Positions 1 to 15,251 are shown, counted from the stretch's first letter. The stretch: 64,000 nucleotides of DNA from Streptomyces exfoliatus (GCF_000725545.1 NZ_JNZP01000007.1:1-64000), one strand, 5' to 3'. Translations and numbers: made by a program. Notes: a model not told the origin generated them from the letters alone.

Positions 1-98
1 GGGAAACGCCCGGTTACATTCCGAACCCGGAAGCTAAGCCTTTCAGCGCCGATGGTACTGCAGGGGGGACCCTGTGGGAGAGTAGGACGCCGCCGAAC
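1..98 (+). rRNA. rrf: 5S ribosomal RNA, 3' part (truncated by window start)
   Basis: Matches the remembered Streptomyces 5S sequence from the conserved CCCGGTTACATTCCGAACCC core to the terminal GCCGCCGAAC. About 20 nt of the 5' end lie outside the window. It marks the 3' end of an rRNA operon transcribed into the window and is followed after 4 nt by a tRNA gene. Confidence 0.95.
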
Positions 99-102
99 AC
101 CC

Positions 103-175
103 GCCCTTTTAGCTCAGTCGGTAGAGCGTCTCCATGGTAAGGAGAAGGTCAACGGTTCGATTCCGTTAAAGGGCT
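103..175 (+). tRNA. tRNA-Thr (anticodon GGT)
   Basis: A full cloverleaf can be folded: acceptor stem GCCCTTT (103-109) with AAAGGGC (168-174), D arm GCTC/GAGC, anticodon stem TCTCC/GGAGA around the loop ATGGTAA, and T arm AACGG-TTCGATT-CCGTT. The anticodon GGT reads ACC. The CCA end is not fully encoded (discriminator T then CA). It lies directly behind the 5S gene and is probably cotranscribed with the rRNA operon. No integrase gene or duplicated tRNA 3' end was seen, so it is not visibly used as an attachment site. Confidence 0.95.
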
Positions 176-183
176 CAAAGTAG

Positions 184-215
184 AAAGGCCCCCGCCTCGT
201 GGCGGGGGCCTTTTT
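184..215. terminator. Rho-independent terminator after the rrn/tRNA unit (bidirectional)
   Basis: Inverted repeat AAAGGCCCCCGCC / GGCGGGGGCCTTT with a TCGT loop followed by a T run. The A run on the other side lets it also stop minus-strand transcription coming from osaC. Confidence 0.9.
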
Positions 216-237
216 GCGTTTCCAGGAGTGTGCCGGG

Positions 238-265
238 CCGGCGGTCCCCTTTCGGGGACCGCCGG
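238..265 (-). terminator. Hairpin terminator of osaC
   Basis: A perfect 12-bp stem (238-249 with 254-265) and a 4-nt loop, 5 nt beyond the osaC stop codon on the minus strand. It has no T tract of its own and would act together with the hairpin at 184-215. Confidence 0.7.
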
Positions 266-270
266 TGTCG

Positions 271-2913
271 TCAGCGGGGGTCCGGTTCGCGCAGACGCAT
301 CGCCAGGATGGCCATGTCGTCGGAGGCCGGGGCCTGGGCGAAGCGCTCCACGGCTCGGAGGACCCGGGAGGCGACCGCGCCGGCCGTCAGACCCGTGCAC
401 GTCTTGAGGACTTCGGCCAGGCCGTCGTCGCCCAGCATGCGGGTGCCCTCGCGGCGTTCCGTCACGCCGTCCGTGACACAGAGAAGGACGTCGCCGGGGT
501 CGAGCGTGATCTTCTGCTCGTACAGCTCCAGGTCCTCCATGACGCCGAGGAGCGGCTGCGGTTCGGCCGCGGGGCTGACCGTGCCGTCCGGACGGAGACG
601 GAGAGGGAGCGGGTGACCCGCGCAGACGACCTTGAGGATCGCGGAGCCGTCCTCCTGCGGGAGCATCTCGCCGTAGAGGAGGGTCAGGAAGCGGCTGCGG
701 GCGCCCTCGTCGAGGATCGCCGCGTTCAGCCGTTCCAGGACGGCCGGGCCGCCGAAGCCCTCGCGGGCCAGGAGGCGCAGTGCGTGGCGGGCCAGACCGG
801 TGACCGCGGCGGCCTCCGGGCCCGTACCGCAGACGTCGCCGATGGCGAAGCCGTAGACGCCGTCACGGATCGGGAAGAGGTCGTAGAAGTCGCCCCCGAC
901 CTCGTTGCCCTCGCCGGCCGCGCGGTAGATGACGTCGACCTCGACACCGGGGATCACCGGGAGGCCGGGCGGCAGGAGGCTGCGCTGGAGGGACTGGCTG
1001 ATCGCCATGCGCTCCGAGTAGAGGCGGGCGTTGTCCAGGGCCAGGGCGGCCCGGCGCGAGAGGTCCTCGGCGAGCTCCAGGATCTCCTGGCGGAAGTGGT
1101 CGTCCGAGGGCCGGCCGAGCGTCAGCATGCCGATGACACGGTTGCGGGCGACCAGGGGCAGCACGACCGTCTCGCCGGCGACCGTGCTCGCGGTGGCCAG
1201 CGTGGTGTCGATGCCGGAGGAGAGCGGGCTCGTGGGGTGGTCGAGGGCGCGGACCGAGGCGGTCAGCGCGGCACGGTGGGCTGCGTCGGCCGGTGCCGCC
1301 CAGACGCGGGCGCCCGGCGTCGGCACCGGGTCGGGCGGCGAGATCGAGGAGAGTAGGTCCTTCAGGCCGTCGATGCGGTCCTCGTCCTCGTGCAGCACGT
1401 ACGAGAGGTACGGGTCGGAGGACTGGTCGGCGATCGTGTAGACCGCGCACCACGTGGCGAGGGTCGGGACCGTCATCTGGGCCATCAGGGCCAGCGTCTG
1501 ATCGCGGTCCAGGGTGCCGGCGAGGAGGTCGGAGGCCTCGACGAGGAAGCTGAGGGAGCCTCTGCGGAGGCGTTCGAGCTCGCCGAGACGGGCGGACTCG
1601 ACGGCGAGGGCGATGCGGTCGGCCGCGAACTGGAGGCGGAGGGCCTCCTCGTTGGAGTAGCGGTTCGCGGCCTCGGCGGCCACGCCGAGGGAGCCGGTGA
1701 GCCGGCCCTCGACCTTGAGGGGGACGGTGACGACCGAGCGCATGCCGGTGCCTTCGAGGAGCGGGACGGCGCCCGGGACCGCGGCCAGGTCCTCGTGGAC
1801 CGCGGGCATCCGGGCGGAGCCGTAACGGCTGGCGCCGGTCTCGACGGGGACGCGGGCGAAGCGCTGGCGGGCGGCCGGGAGGCCGGTGGTCGCCCGTACC
1901 TCCAGCTCCGTCTCGTCGTCGGTGGCGAGGAGCAGGAAGGCGGCGTCGCCGTCGAGCATGTCGCGGGCGCGTTCGACCGTGCGCTGGAGGAGTCCGTCGA
2001 GGTCGTCGGGGGCGGGGGAGCCGATGAAGACCTCGAAGGGGTCGGCGGTGCGGCCCTCGGAGCCCTCGGCGGCGGGGCGGTGCGGGGTCTGGAGGACGGC
2101 CCGTTCGTGCTCGCGTACCAGGAGGCAGACGGTGGAGGGTTCGCCCTGGGCGTCGCGGACCCGGAGGTGCGCGGCGTAGACGGGGATGACGCGGCCGTCG
2201 GCGCAGCGGATGCCGTAGCTGCCCTCCCAGCGGGAGAGGCGCAGCGCCTCGGCGAGGCCGGTGCCGATGCCGGGGGTGTGAGGCCAGGCGGCGAGGTCGC
2301 CGAGGGGCTTGCCGGTGACCTGCTCGGGGTCGTACCCGAAGAGGTCCTGGGCGTGCTCGTTCCAGGCGGTGACGGCTCCGCCGCGGTCGATCTGCACGAC
2401 GGCGACGCGGACGCGGCTGTCGGTGACCGGGAGGAGCGCGTCGGGGAGGACAGGGCCCGCGGAGCGGGTGCCGACCGGGCGCTGGGCGAGGTCGAGGTGG
2501 AACCAGACGTGCTTGCGGGTGGGGGTGTAGTCGACGCCCCAGCGGTGGGCGAGGGCGGCGCAGAGCAGCAGGCCCCGGCCGTTCTCGCGGTCGGGGCTGC
2601 CGAGCGAGCGGCCGCCCTGGACGGGGATCTCGCGTTCGGGATAGCGGTCGGCGACCTCGACGCGGATGCTGTCCTCGGCGCGGAGGCAGAGGACGTCGGC
2701 GGCGGTGCCGGCGTGGATGACGGCGTTGGTGACGAGCTCGCTGGTGAGGACGACGGCGTCGTCGACGAGTTCGGGGTGTCCCCAGCCCTGGAGGGTGTCC
2801 CGGACGAAGGCGCGGGCGGCCGCGACGGACCGCCCGACGGGCTCGAAGCTGGCAGTCGCCCGCGCGGTGATCACAGCACTCCTCGTACGCGTCTCGACGC
2901 CCGGCTCTGCCAT
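271..2913 (-). CDS. osaC: OsaC-like multidomain regulator: anti-sigma kinase, PAS, GAF, PP2C phosphatase
   Basis: Cytoplasmic regulator of about 880 residues. The N-terminus is an RsbW-type HATPase (SELVTNAVIHA N-box, GRGLL G-box). A PAS domain (about residues 170-275), a GAF domain (about 300-450), a second GAF-like region and a C-terminal SpoIIE/PP2C phosphatase follow; metal-binding motifs GGDFYDLF, GDVCGTG, VTDGV and DDMA are intact. In S. coelicolor the gene beside osaAB with this architecture (OsaC) damps SigB activity after osmotic shock; the same role is inferred here from architecture and position. The ATG at 2913 is chosen because GGGAGGG lies 8-11 nt upstream; a GTG at 2958 in frame has no such site. 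Transcribed divergently from osaA. Confidence 0.85.
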   Translation of the reverse strand: MAEPGVETRTRSAVITARATASFEPVGRSVAAARAFVRDTLQGWGHPELVDDAVVLTSELVTNAVIHAGTAADVLCLRAEDSIRVEVADRYPEREIPVQGGRSLGSPDRENGRGLLLCAALAHRWGVDYTPTRKHVWFHLDLAQRPVGTRSAGPVLPDALLPVTDSRVRVAVVQIDRGGAVTAWNEHAQDLFGYDPEQVTGKPLGDLAAWPHTPGIGTGLAEALRLSRWEGSYGIRCADGRVIPVYAAHLRVRDAQGEPSTVCLLVREHERAVLQTPHRPAAEGSEGRTADPFEVFIGSPAPDDLDGLLQRTVERARDMLDGDAAFLLLATDDETELEVRATTGLPAARQRFARVPVETGASRYGSARMPAVHEDLAAVPGAVPLLEGTGMRSVVTVPLKVEGRLTGSLGVAAEAANRYSNEEALRLQFAADRIALAVESARLGELERLRRGSLSFLVEASDLLAGTLDRDQTLALMAQMTVPTLATWCAVYTIADQSSDPYLSYVLHEDEDRIDGLKDLLSSISPPDPVPTPGARVWAAPADAAHRAALTASVRALDHPTSPLSSGIDTTLATASTVAGETVVLPLVARNRVIGMLTLGRPSDDHFRQEILELAEDLSRRAALALDNARLYSERMAISQSLQRSLLPPGLPVIPGVEVDVIYRAAGEGNEVGGDFYDLFPIRDGVYGFAIGDVCGTGPEAAAVTGLARHALRLLAREGFGGPAVLERLNAAILDEGARSRFLTLLYGEMLPQEDGSAILKVVCAGHPLPLRLRPDGTVSPAAEPQPLLGVMEDLELYEQKITLDPGDVLLCVTDGVTERREGTRMLGDDGLAEVLKTCTGLTAGAVASRVLRAVERFAQAPASDDMAILAMRLREPDPR

Positions 2914-3181
2914 GCTCGGTCTGTCCCTCCCGCTGCCCGGTGGTCGTGCGCACACCACACCGCCCCTGCCGGGCGGACCGGGGCGGCTGGACAGCCGGAA
3001 GCCAGGTTACTTACCTTCTCGGTGCGCGCGGATGCCGGTCGTGGTGATTCCGTCCCCCGGGGGTAGGGACGCTGTGCGAAGCTGCCGAACTGTTATCGCC
3101 TGGTTGGGTGGCGGTGAAACACTGGGCAGGCTACCGGTGGAAGCCGGAGCGGTACGGTCGACCCCTTTCGGGAGGGACACG

Positions 3182-8659
<5,478 letters not shown>

Positions 8660-8669
8660 CTCCGCTCCG

Positions 8670-8699
8670 GGGGCCCGCGGGCAGCGCCGCGCGGGCCCC
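8670..8699 (+). terminator. GC-rich hairpin after osaA
   Basis: A 10-bp stem (8670-8679 with 8690-8699), 10-nt loop, no T run, 10 nt beyond the osaA stop. It may end or stabilise the osaA mRNA; osaB begins 254 nt further on, so the two genes need not be one transcript. Confidence 0.5.
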
Positions 8700-8953
8700 G
8701 GCTCCTCGCTGACGGACTGTCGCCAAGAGGGTGTGAGGGCCCTGGATACGGGGAACCTTCTGGTCTCCCACCGCGTTTCAGGTACGTGCACAGTGACATC
8801 GCGGTGACAGGGTGTGGCGACGGGCGGGGTGCGGCTACGATGACCGGCACAAGGACGGACGGCGTTAGGGAGTCGTCTTCTGGGGCGGCGCCCGGTGCTT
8901 CTCCTGGTTCGGGGAGCCGGGGGGAGCCGTTGCCGGGACGAGGAGGACGGGGC

Positions 8954-9625
8954 ATGGTGCAGAAGGCCAAGATCCTCCTGGTCGATGACCGGCCGGAGAA
9001 TCTGCTGGCGCTGGAGGCCATTCTCTCCGCGCTCGATCAGACGCTGGTGCGGGCATCGTCCGGGGAGGAAGCGCTCAAGGCGCTGTTGACGGACGACTTC
9101 GCGGTCATCCTGCTCGACGTCCAGATGCCGGGGATGGACGGTTTCGAGACCGCCGCGCACATCAAGCGGCGGGAGCGGACCCGGGACATCCCGATCATCT
9201 TCCTCACCGCCATCAACCACGGACCCCACCACACTTTCCGTGGGTACGCGGCCGGGGCGGTCGACTACATCTCGAAGCCGTTCGACCCGTGGGTGCTGCG
9301 CGCCAAGGTCTCCGTCTTCGTCGAGCTGTACATGAAGAACTGCAAGCTGCGCGAGCAGGCCGCTCTGCTGCGGCTGCAGTTGGAGGGCGGCGAGGGCGGT
9401 CACGGCAAGGAGTCCGCCGGTCTGCTCGCCGAGCTCTCCGCCCGGCTCGCGGCGGTCGAGGAGCAGGCGGAGGCGCTGTCCAAGCAGCTCGACGACGACT
9501 CCGCCGACGCGGCGGCCGTCGCCACCGCCGCGCATCTGGAGCGCAAGCTCACCGGGCTGCGCCGGGCCCTGGACGCGCTGGAGCCCGGCACCGGCACCGC
9601 GCCGACGCTGCCGGCCCAGAGCTGA
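8954..9625 (+). CDS. osaB: OsaB-like response regulator without DNA-binding domain
   Basis: 223-residue protein: receiver domain at residues 3-120 (LLVDDRPENLLALEAIL, phospho-acceptor Asp in ILLDVQMPGMDG, Lys in ISKPFDP), then a roughly 90-residue C-terminal part rich in Leu/Glu/Arg that looks like coiled coil. No helix-turn-helix is seen, so output is probably by protein contact. In S. coelicolor, OsaB partners OsaA and is needed for aerial growth under high osmolarity. The start is the ATG at 8954, with AGGAGG 7 nt upstream; the longer reading frame from 8786 lacks this support. Confidence 0.88.
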   Translation: MVQKAKILLVDDRPENLLALEAILSALDQTLVRASSGEEALKALLTDDFAVILLDVQMPGMDGFETAAHIKRRERTRDIPIIFLTAINHGPHHTFRGYAAGAVDYISKPFDPWVLRAKVSVFVELYMKNCKLREQAALLRLQLEGGEGGHGKESAGLLAELSARLAAVEEQAEALSKQLDDDSADAAAVATAAHLERKLTGLRRALDALEPGTGTAPTLPAQS

Positions 9626-9738
9626 CCCGCCGTCACCGAGGCGTCGCGGCGGCGCGATCCGCCGTGATGCGGCGTCAGCTCGGCGCCTCCGCAAGGGCGA
9701 CACGAACGGGTGAGGCGGACAGCCGGTCCTCACACCGG

Positions 9739-9744
9739 TAACCT
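9739..9744 (+). promoter_or_regulatory. -10 element TAACCT of ftsK (leaderless signature)
   Basis: TAACCT lies 7 nt before the ftsK ATG, and no Shine-Dalgarno is present. This spacing puts transcription start at or next to the start codon. No convincing -35 is seen. Confidence 0.5.
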
Positions 9745-9751
9745 CGGCACC

Positions 9752-12577
9752 ATGGCTTCACGTACGTCCGGCAAGGGTTCCCAGGGCACGGCGGGCACCG
9801 CAAAGCCGCGCGCCGGCCGTACGACGGGCGCCGCGAAGAAAGCGGCCCCCGCGAAGCCCCCCGTCAAGCCGCCCGCGAAGAAGGCACCGGCCAAGAAGGC
9901 CGCGCCCGCCAAGCGGGCGCCCGCGCGGAAGACGGCGGCGAAGAAGGCCCCGCCCCGTCCCGCGCCGTCCCCCACCGGGGGTGTGTACCGGCTCGCCCGC
10001 GGTGCCTGGCTCGGTCTCGCCCATGCGGTGGGGGCGATGTTCCGGGGGATAGGGCGTGGCGCCAAGGGCCTCGACCCGGCCCACCGCAAGGACGGGCTCG
10101 CGCTGCTGCTCCTCGGTCTCGCGCTGATCGTCGCGGCGGGCACCTGGTCCAACCTCCGCGGGCCCGTCGGCGATCTCGTCGAGATGCTGGTGACCGGGTC
10201 CTTCGGCCGGCTCGATCTGCTCGTGCCGCTGCTCCTGGGCGCGATCGGTGTGCGGCTGATCCTCTATCCGGAGAAGCCCGAGGCCAACGGCCGGATCAGC
10301 ATCGGTCTGTCCGCGCTCGTCATCGGCGTCCTCGGCCAGGTCCACATCGCCTGCGGCTCGCCGGGGCGCGGGGACGGCAGCGAGGCCATGCAGGACGCCG
10401 GTGGCCTGATCGGCTGGGCCGCGTCCCAGCCGCTCGTCTTCATGATGGGCGAGGTCCTGGCCGTACCCATGCTGGTGCTGCTCACGATCTTCGGGCTGCT
10501 CGTCGTCACCGCCACCCCCGTCAACGCGATCCCGCAGCGGTTGCGCGCCCTCGGCGCCAGGCTCGGCATCGTCGAACCCGCGTACGACCCGGCGGAGGAG
10601 CGCGGCGAGGGACAGGAGGGGTACGAGGGGTACGACGAGGAGTGGCGGGAGGCGCGGCCGCGGCCCCGGCCCGTCCGGCGCCGCGCGGCCGGTCCGGCGC
10701 AGCCGTACGACGTGGACCGGGCCGAGGAGGAGATGCTGGAGCGGCGCGGGCGTGCGGCGCGACGCCCCTCCGAGCGGCCCGACTTCGACCTCGGTCTCGA
10801 CCCGGTGGACGTCGCCGCGGCGGCCGCCGCCGCGCTCGACGGCGCGGTGCTCAACGGCATGCCGCCCTCGCCGATCGTCGCCGACCTGACCAGGGACGTG
10901 ACCGCCGAGCGGAAGGCCGCGAAGGCCGCCGCGAAGAGTGCCGGGGAGGTGGGGGAAGCGGGGGCGGGGGCCGCTCCCGTGCCGCCGGCCCGTGGTGGGG
11001 ACCAGCGGCCCGGCGGAGGCGTACCGGATCTGACCAAGCCCGCGCCCGAGCCGACCGATCTGCCGCCCCGCGCCGAGCAGCTCCAGCTGTCCGGCGACAT
11101 CACGTACGCGCTGCCGTCGCTCGACCTGTTGGAGCGGGGCGGGCCGGGCAAGACGCGCAGTGCCGCCAACGACGCCGTGGTGGACGCGCTGACCAACGTC
11201 TTCACCGAGTTCAAGGTCGACGCGGCCGTCACCGGCTTCACCCGGGGGCCGACGGTCACCCGGTACGAGGTCGAGCTCGGGCCCGCCGTGAAGGTCGAGA
11301 AGATCACGGCCCTGACCAAGAACATCGCCTACGCCGTCGCCTCCCCCGACGTGCGGATCATCTCGCCGATCCCCGGCAAGTCCGCGGTCGGCATCGAGAT
11401 CCCGAACAGCGACCGGGAGATGGTCAACCTCGGGGACGTGCTGCGGCTCGCCGCCGCGGCGGAGGACGACCATCCGATGCTGGTGGCGCTCGGCAAGAAC
11501 GTCGAGGGCGGCTACGAGATGGCCAACCTGGCGAAGATGCCGCACGTGCTGGTGGCGGGCGCCACCGGCTCCGGCAAGTCCTCGTGCATCAACTGCCTGA
11601 TCACCTCGATCATGATAAGGGCGACCCCGGAGGACGTCCGGATGGTCCTGGTCGACCCCAAGCGGGTCGAGCTCACCGCGTACGAGGGCATCCCGCACCT
11701 GATCACCCCGATCATCACCAACCCCAAGCGGGCCGCCGAGGCCCTCCAGTGGGTGGTGAAGGAGATGGACCTCCGCTACGACGACCTGGCCGCCTTCGGC
11801 TACCGGCACATCGACGACTTCAACCAGGCGATCCGGGACGGCAAGATCAAGCTGCCCGAGGGCAGCGAACGGGAGCTCAACCCGTATCCGTACCTGCTCG
11901 TCATCGTCGACGAGCTCGCCGACCTGATGATGGTGGCGCCCCGGGACGTCGAGGACTCGATCGTGCGCATCACGCAGCTCGCGCGCGCCGCCGGCATCCA
12001 CCTGGTGCTCGCCACCCAGCGGCCGTCCGTGGACGTCGTCACCGGTCTCATCAAGGCGAACGTGCCGTCCCGGCTCGCCTTCGCGACCTCCTCGCTCGCC
12101 GACAGCCGCGTCATCCTCGACCAGCCCGGCGCCGAGAAGCTCATCGGAAAGGGTGACGGTCTGTTCCTGCCGATGGGTGCCAACAAGCCCGTCCGCATGC
12201 AGGGCGCCTTCGTCACCGAGGCCGAGGTCGCGGCCGTCGTACAGCACTGCAAGGACCAGATGACCCCGGTCTTCCGGGAGGACGTCACCGTCGGCACCAA
12301 GCAGCGCAAGGAGATCGACGAGGACATCGGCGACGACCTCGATCTGCTGTGCCAGGCCGCCGAACTCGTCGTCTCCACCCAGTTCGGCTCCACGTCGATG
12401 CTCCAGCGGAAGCTGCGCGTCGGCTTCGCGAAGGCCGGCCGGCTGATGGACCTGATGGAGTCCCGGAACATCGTCGGGCCGAGCGAGGGCTCGAAGGCAC
12501 GTGACGTGCTCGTCAAGCCCGACGAGTTGGACGGCGTGCTCGCCGTCATCCGCGGGGAGTCGCATTCGGGCGAATAG
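9752..12577 (+). CDS. ftsK: DNA translocase FtsK/SpoIIIE
   Basis: 941-residue septal DNA pump that clears chromosomes from closing (sporulation) septa. A Lys/Ala/Pro-rich N-terminal tail (residues about 1-75, KKAPAKKAA type repeats) precedes four membrane segments (about 105-250), an acidic/proline-rich linker, and the motor domain with Walker A GATGSGKSS and Walker B LLVIVDELADLMM. The C-terminal gamma winged helix that reads polar DNA motifs is present (QFGSTSMLQRKLRVGFAKAG). Corresponds in order to S. coelicolor ftsK beside osaAB. The ATG at 9752 is favoured over 9710 because the family starts MASRTSGK-like and the -10 sits 7 nt before it. Confidence 0.95.
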   Translation: MASRTSGKGSQGTAGTAKPRAGRTTGAAKKAAPAKPPVKPPAKKAPAKKAAPAKRAPARKTAAKKAPPRPAPSPTGGVYRLARGAWLGLAHAVGAMFRGIGRGAKGLDPAHRKDGLALLLLGLALIVAAGTWSNLRGPVGDLVEMLVTGSFGRLDLLVPLLLGAIGVRLILYPEKPEANGRISIGLSALVIGVLGQVHIACGSPGRGDGSEAMQDAGGLIGWAASQPLVFMMGEVLAVPMLVLLTIFGLLVVTATPVNAIPQRLRALGARLGIVEPAYDPAEERGEGQEGYEGYDEEWREARPRPRPVRRRAAGPAQPYDVDRAEEEMLERRGRAARRPSERPDFDLGLDPVDVAAAAAAALDGAVLNGMPPSPIVADLTRDVTAERKAAKAAAKSAGEVGEAGAGAAPVPPARGGDQRPGGGVPDLTKPAPEPTDLPPRAEQLQLSGDITYALPSLDLLERGGPGKTRSAANDAVVDALTNVFTEFKVDAAVTGFTRGPTVTRYEVELGPAVKVEKITALTKNIAYAVASPDVRIISPIPGKSAVGIEIPNSDREMVNLGDVLRLAAAAEDDHPMLVALGKNVEGGYEMANLAKMPHVLVAGATGSGKSSCINCLITSIMIRATPEDVRMVLVDPKRVELTAYEGIPHLITPIITNPKRAAEALQWVVKEMDLRYDDLAAFGYRHIDDFNQAIRDGKIKLPEGSERELNPYPYLLVIVDELADLMMVAPRDVEDSIVRITQLARAAGIHLVLATQRPSVDVVTGLIKANVPSRLAFATSSLADSRVILDQPGAEKLIGKGDGLFLPMGANKPVRMQGAFVTEAEVAAVVQHCKDQMTPVFREDVTVGTKQRKEIDEDIGDDLDLLCQAAELVVSTQFGSTSMLQRKLRVGFAKAGRLMDLMESRNIVGPSEGSKARDVLVKPDELDGVLAVIRGESHSGE

Positions 12578-12802
12578 CGGGGGAGCGGAGGGGAGCGGCC
12601 GGGGAGCGGCGGCGGATTCCGGAGTGGGCGCGAGGTGGCGGGGTACGCGATCGAGACCGGGCCGAGACTCACTCGTAAGGGAACGGAGGGCAACCGTTTC
12701 CCCTGGCCGTACGTCAAGTTGGAGGGAGGGACAGAAGGATGTCCCATCCTCATGGCGTACAAACAGCACCCGCCCGGTTGCCCCACCCTTTCGTACCACC
12801 CA

Positions 12803-12808
12803 TAGACT
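12803..12808 (+). promoter_or_regulatory. -10 element TAGACT upstream of the RodZ-like gene
   Basis: A perfect HrdB-type -10 (TAGACT), 40 nt before the GTG start. A possible -35 TTGCCC at 12778 is 19 nt away, slightly long. The 270-bp gap 12578-12848 holds no gene that I can see. Confidence 0.45.
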
Positions 12809-12848
12809 GAACGTCCAGCAGGTGGCTACACGCTCGAAAGGCGCTCTC

Positions 12849-13673
12849 GTGTCCATCGGCAACTCCCCCGAAGACGACCGGACCTTCCCGGCAGACGACC
12901 GGGACTCGATCGGTCGCGCTCTCCAGCAGACCCGCATCGCCGCCGGTCTCACCGTCGAAGAGGTCAGTGCCTCCACCCGTGTCCGGATCCCGATCGTGCA
13001 CGCCATCGAGGAGGACGACTTCTCGCGGTGCGGCGGCGACGTCTACGCCCGCGGGCACATCCGTACCCTCGCGCGCGCCGTCGGCCTCGATCCGGCCGCG
13101 CTGATCGAGCAGTACGACGCCGAGCACGGTGGTCGTCCCGCGCCCACCCCCGCCGCCCCGCTGTTCGAGGCGGAACGCATCCGCCCCGAGCCGCGCCGGC
13201 CCAACTGGACCGCCGCGATGGTCGCGGCCATCGTCGCCGTCGTCGGTTTCGTCGGCTTCACGATGTTCAACGGCAACGAGGCTCCGAAGGGCACCACCAC
13301 CGCCGACGGCGGCCCGGCGCCCGCACCGGAGAAGGCCCCCTCCGCCGCCAAGCCCACGCCCGTCAAGCCCGCCCCGAAGCCGACCGAGAGCGCCATCGCC
13401 GCCGTCCCGCAGGACAAGGTGACGGTCAAGCTCTCCGCGATCGACGACAAGAGCTGGATCTCGGCCAAGGGCCACGACGGCAAGCTGCTCTTCGACGGCC
13501 TCCTCCTCGAGGGCGAGTCGAAGACCTTCCAGGACGACGAGCGCATCGACCTGGTGCTCGGCAACGCCGGCGCGATCGAGCTCCACGTGAACGGCAAGAA
13601 GATCGCGGACAAGTTCGAATCCGGCCAGGTCGAGCGGCTGACCTACACCAAGGGCGACCCCGAGGCGGGCTGA
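12849..13673 (+). CDS. RodZ-like HTH membrane protein
   Basis: 274 residues. An N-terminal HTH_25/XRE-type domain (about residues 20-85: LQQTRIAAGLTVEEVSASTR, then IEEDDFSRCGGDVYARGHIR) is followed by one membrane segment (about 125-145, AAMVAAIVAVVGFVGFTMF), an Ala/Pro/Lys linker and a C-terminal DUF4115-like beta domain facing outward. This is the RodZ/YfgA layout; in rod-shaped bacteria RodZ links MreB to wall synthesis, and the actinobacterial role is less clear. The GTG at 12849 has GAAAGG 7 nt upstream. A GTG at 12822 in frame is the alternative. It lies between ftsK and rimO as in other streptomycetes. Confidence 0.8.
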   Translation: MSIGNSPEDDRTFPADDRDSIGRALQQTRIAAGLTVEEVSASTRVRIPIVHAIEEDDFSRCGGDVYARGHIRTLARAVGLDPAALIEQYDAEHGGRPAPTPAAPLFEAERIRPEPRRPNWTAAMVAAIVAVVGFVGFTMFNGNEAPKGTTTADGGPAPAPEKAPSAAKPTPVKPAPKPTESAIAAVPQDKVTVKLSAIDDKSWISAKGHDGKLLFDGLLLEGESKTFQDDERIDLVLGNAGAIELHVNGKKIADKFESGQVERLTYTKGDPEAG

Positions 13674-13750
13674 GCCCCGTGATCCCGGCCCCGATGTGAC
13701 CTCTGTCGCGCAGGTGAACCCTGCGCGACGGGGGAACGGCCGGGACGAAG

Positions 13751-13756
13751 TAGTCT
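13751..13756 (+). promoter_or_regulatory. -10 element TAGTCT of rimO (leaderless signature)
   Basis: TAGTCT ends 7 nt before the rimO ATG and there is no clear Shine-Dalgarno, so the rimO-pgsA-cinA message probably begins at the start codon. Confidence 0.5.
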
Positions 13757-13763
13757 TGAGTCC

Positions 13764-15251
13764 ATGCCCGAACGCCGTACCGTCGCCCTTGTCACTCTTG
13801 GCTGCGCCCGTAACGAGGTGGACTCGGAGGAGCTCGCAGGCCGCTTGGCAGCGGACGGCTGGGAGCTCGTCGAGAACGCCGAAGAAGCGGACGTCGCCGT
13901 CGTCAACACCTGCGGATTCGTCGAGGCCGCCAAGAAGGACTCCGTCGACGCCCTGCTCGAAGCCAATGATCTGAAGGACCACGGCAAGACCCAGGCCGTG
14001 GTCGCCGTCGGCTGTATGGCCGAGCGGTACGGCAAGGAACTCGCCGAGGCCCTTCCGGAGGCCGACGGCGTCCTCGGCTTCGACGACTACGCCGACATCT
14101 CCAACCGCCTCCAGACCATCCTCAACGGTGGCAGCGTCGAGGCCCACACCCCGCGTGACCGGCGCAAGCTGCTGCCGCTCTCGCCCGTGGAGCGCCAGGA
14201 GGCCGCCGCGGCCGTGGCCCTGCCGGGACACGGCTCCGTGGACGCTCCCGAGGCCCCCGCCGACCTTCCCGAGGGCGTCGCGCCCGCCTCCGGGCCGCGC
14301 GCACCCCTCAGGCGCCGTCTGGACAGCAGCCCCGTCGCCTCCGTGAAGCTGGCCTCCGGCTGCGACCGCCGCTGCTCCTTCTGCGCCATCCCCTCCTTCC
14401 GCGGCTCCTTCGTCTCGCGCCGCCCCTCGGACGTCCTGAACGAGACGCGCTGGCTCGCCGAGCAGGGGGTGAAGGAGGTCATGCTGGTCTCCGAGAACAA
14501 CACCTCCTACGGCAAGGACCTCGGCGACATCCGGCTCCTGGAGAGTCTGCTGCCCGAGCTGGCCGCCGTGGACGGCATCGAGCGCGTCCGCGTCAGCTAC
14601 CTCCAGCCCGCCGAGATGCGCCCCGGCCTGATCGACGTCCTCACGTCGACCGAGAAGGTCGTGCCCTACTTCGACCTGTCCTTCCAGCACAGCGCCCCGG
14701 ACGTGCTGCGGGCCATGCGCCGCTTCGGCGACACCGACCGATTCCTGGAGCTCCTGGAGACCATCCGCTCCAAGGCCCCCACGGCCGGTGCCCGCTCCAA
14801 CTTCATCGTCGGCTTCCCCGGCGAGACCGAAGCGGACTTCGCCGAGCTGGAACGCTTCGTCACCCACGCCCGGCTCGACGCCATCGGCGTCTTCGGCTAC
14901 TCCGACGAGGACGGCACCGAGGCCGCCACGTACGAGCACAAGCTCGACCAGGACGTCGTCGACGCCCGGCTCGCCCACCTCTCCCGGCTCGCCGAGGAGC
15001 TCACCGCGCAGCGCGCGGAGGAGCGGATCGGAGAGACCCTGGAGGTACTGGTGGAATCCGTGGACGAGGAGGACGGCGTGATCGGCCGCGCCGCCCACCA
15101 GGCCCCCGAGACCGATGGGCAGGTGCTCCTCACCACGGCCGACGGTGCGAGCCCCGACCTGGCCCCGGGCCGTATGGTCAGTGCGAAGGTCGTCGGCACG
15201 GAAGGCGTCGACCTGGTGGCCGAGTGTCTTTTCGAGGAGGCGGGCAGATGA
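13764..15251 (+). CDS. rimO: Ribosomal protein S12 methylthiotransferase RimO
   Basis: 495-residue radical SAM enzyme that adds a methylthio group to a conserved aspartate of ribosomal protein S12. The N-terminal UPF0004 domain carries cluster-binding cysteines ([31 protein letters not shown]). The radical SAM motif CDRRCSFC (CxxxCxxC) is at about residue 200, and a C-terminal TRAM domain closes the protein. RimO and MiaB are close relatives; the N-terminal GCARNxVDSE signature and the position before pgsA favour RimO. It overlaps pgsA by 4 nt (ATGA). Confidence 0.93.
   Translation: MPERRTVALVTLGCARNEVDSEELAGRLAADGWELVENAEEADVAVVNTCGFVEAAKKDSVDALLEANDLKDHGKTQAVVAVGCMAERYGKELAEALPEADGVLGFDDYADISNRLQTILNGGSVEAHTPRDRRKLLPLSPVERQEAAAAVALPGHGSVDAPEAPADLPEGVAPASGPRAPLRRRLDSSPVASVKLASGCDRRCSFCAIPSFRGSFVSRRPSDVLNETRWLAEQGVKEVMLVSENNTSYGKDLGDIRLLESLLPELAAVDGIERVRVSYLQPAEMRPGLIDVLTSTEKVVPYFDLSFQHSAPDVLRAMRRFGDTDRFLELLETIRSKAPTAGARSNFIVGFPGETEADFAELERFVTHARLDAIGVFGYSDEDGTEAATYEHKLDQDVVDARLAHLSRLAEELTAQRAEERIGETLEVLVESVDEEDGVIGRAAHQAPETDGQVLLTTADGASPDLAPGRMVSAKVVGTEGVDLVAECLFEEAGR

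Noticed and set aside
103..400. Integrated element at the tRNA-Thr gene
   Set aside because: No integrase, excisionase or repeated tRNA 3' end was found; osaC follows directly.
2914..3181. SigB-type promoter (GTTT-N14-16-GGGTAT) in the osaC-osaA gap
   Set aside because: GGGTAG at 3061 and GTTT on the other strand exist, but no pair has the right orientation and spacing.
9758..13006. 1082-codon minus-strand open frame opposite ftsK
   Set aside because: GC-driven shadow; composition is Arg/Gly/Asp/His rich without motifs, while ftsK is complete on the plus strand.
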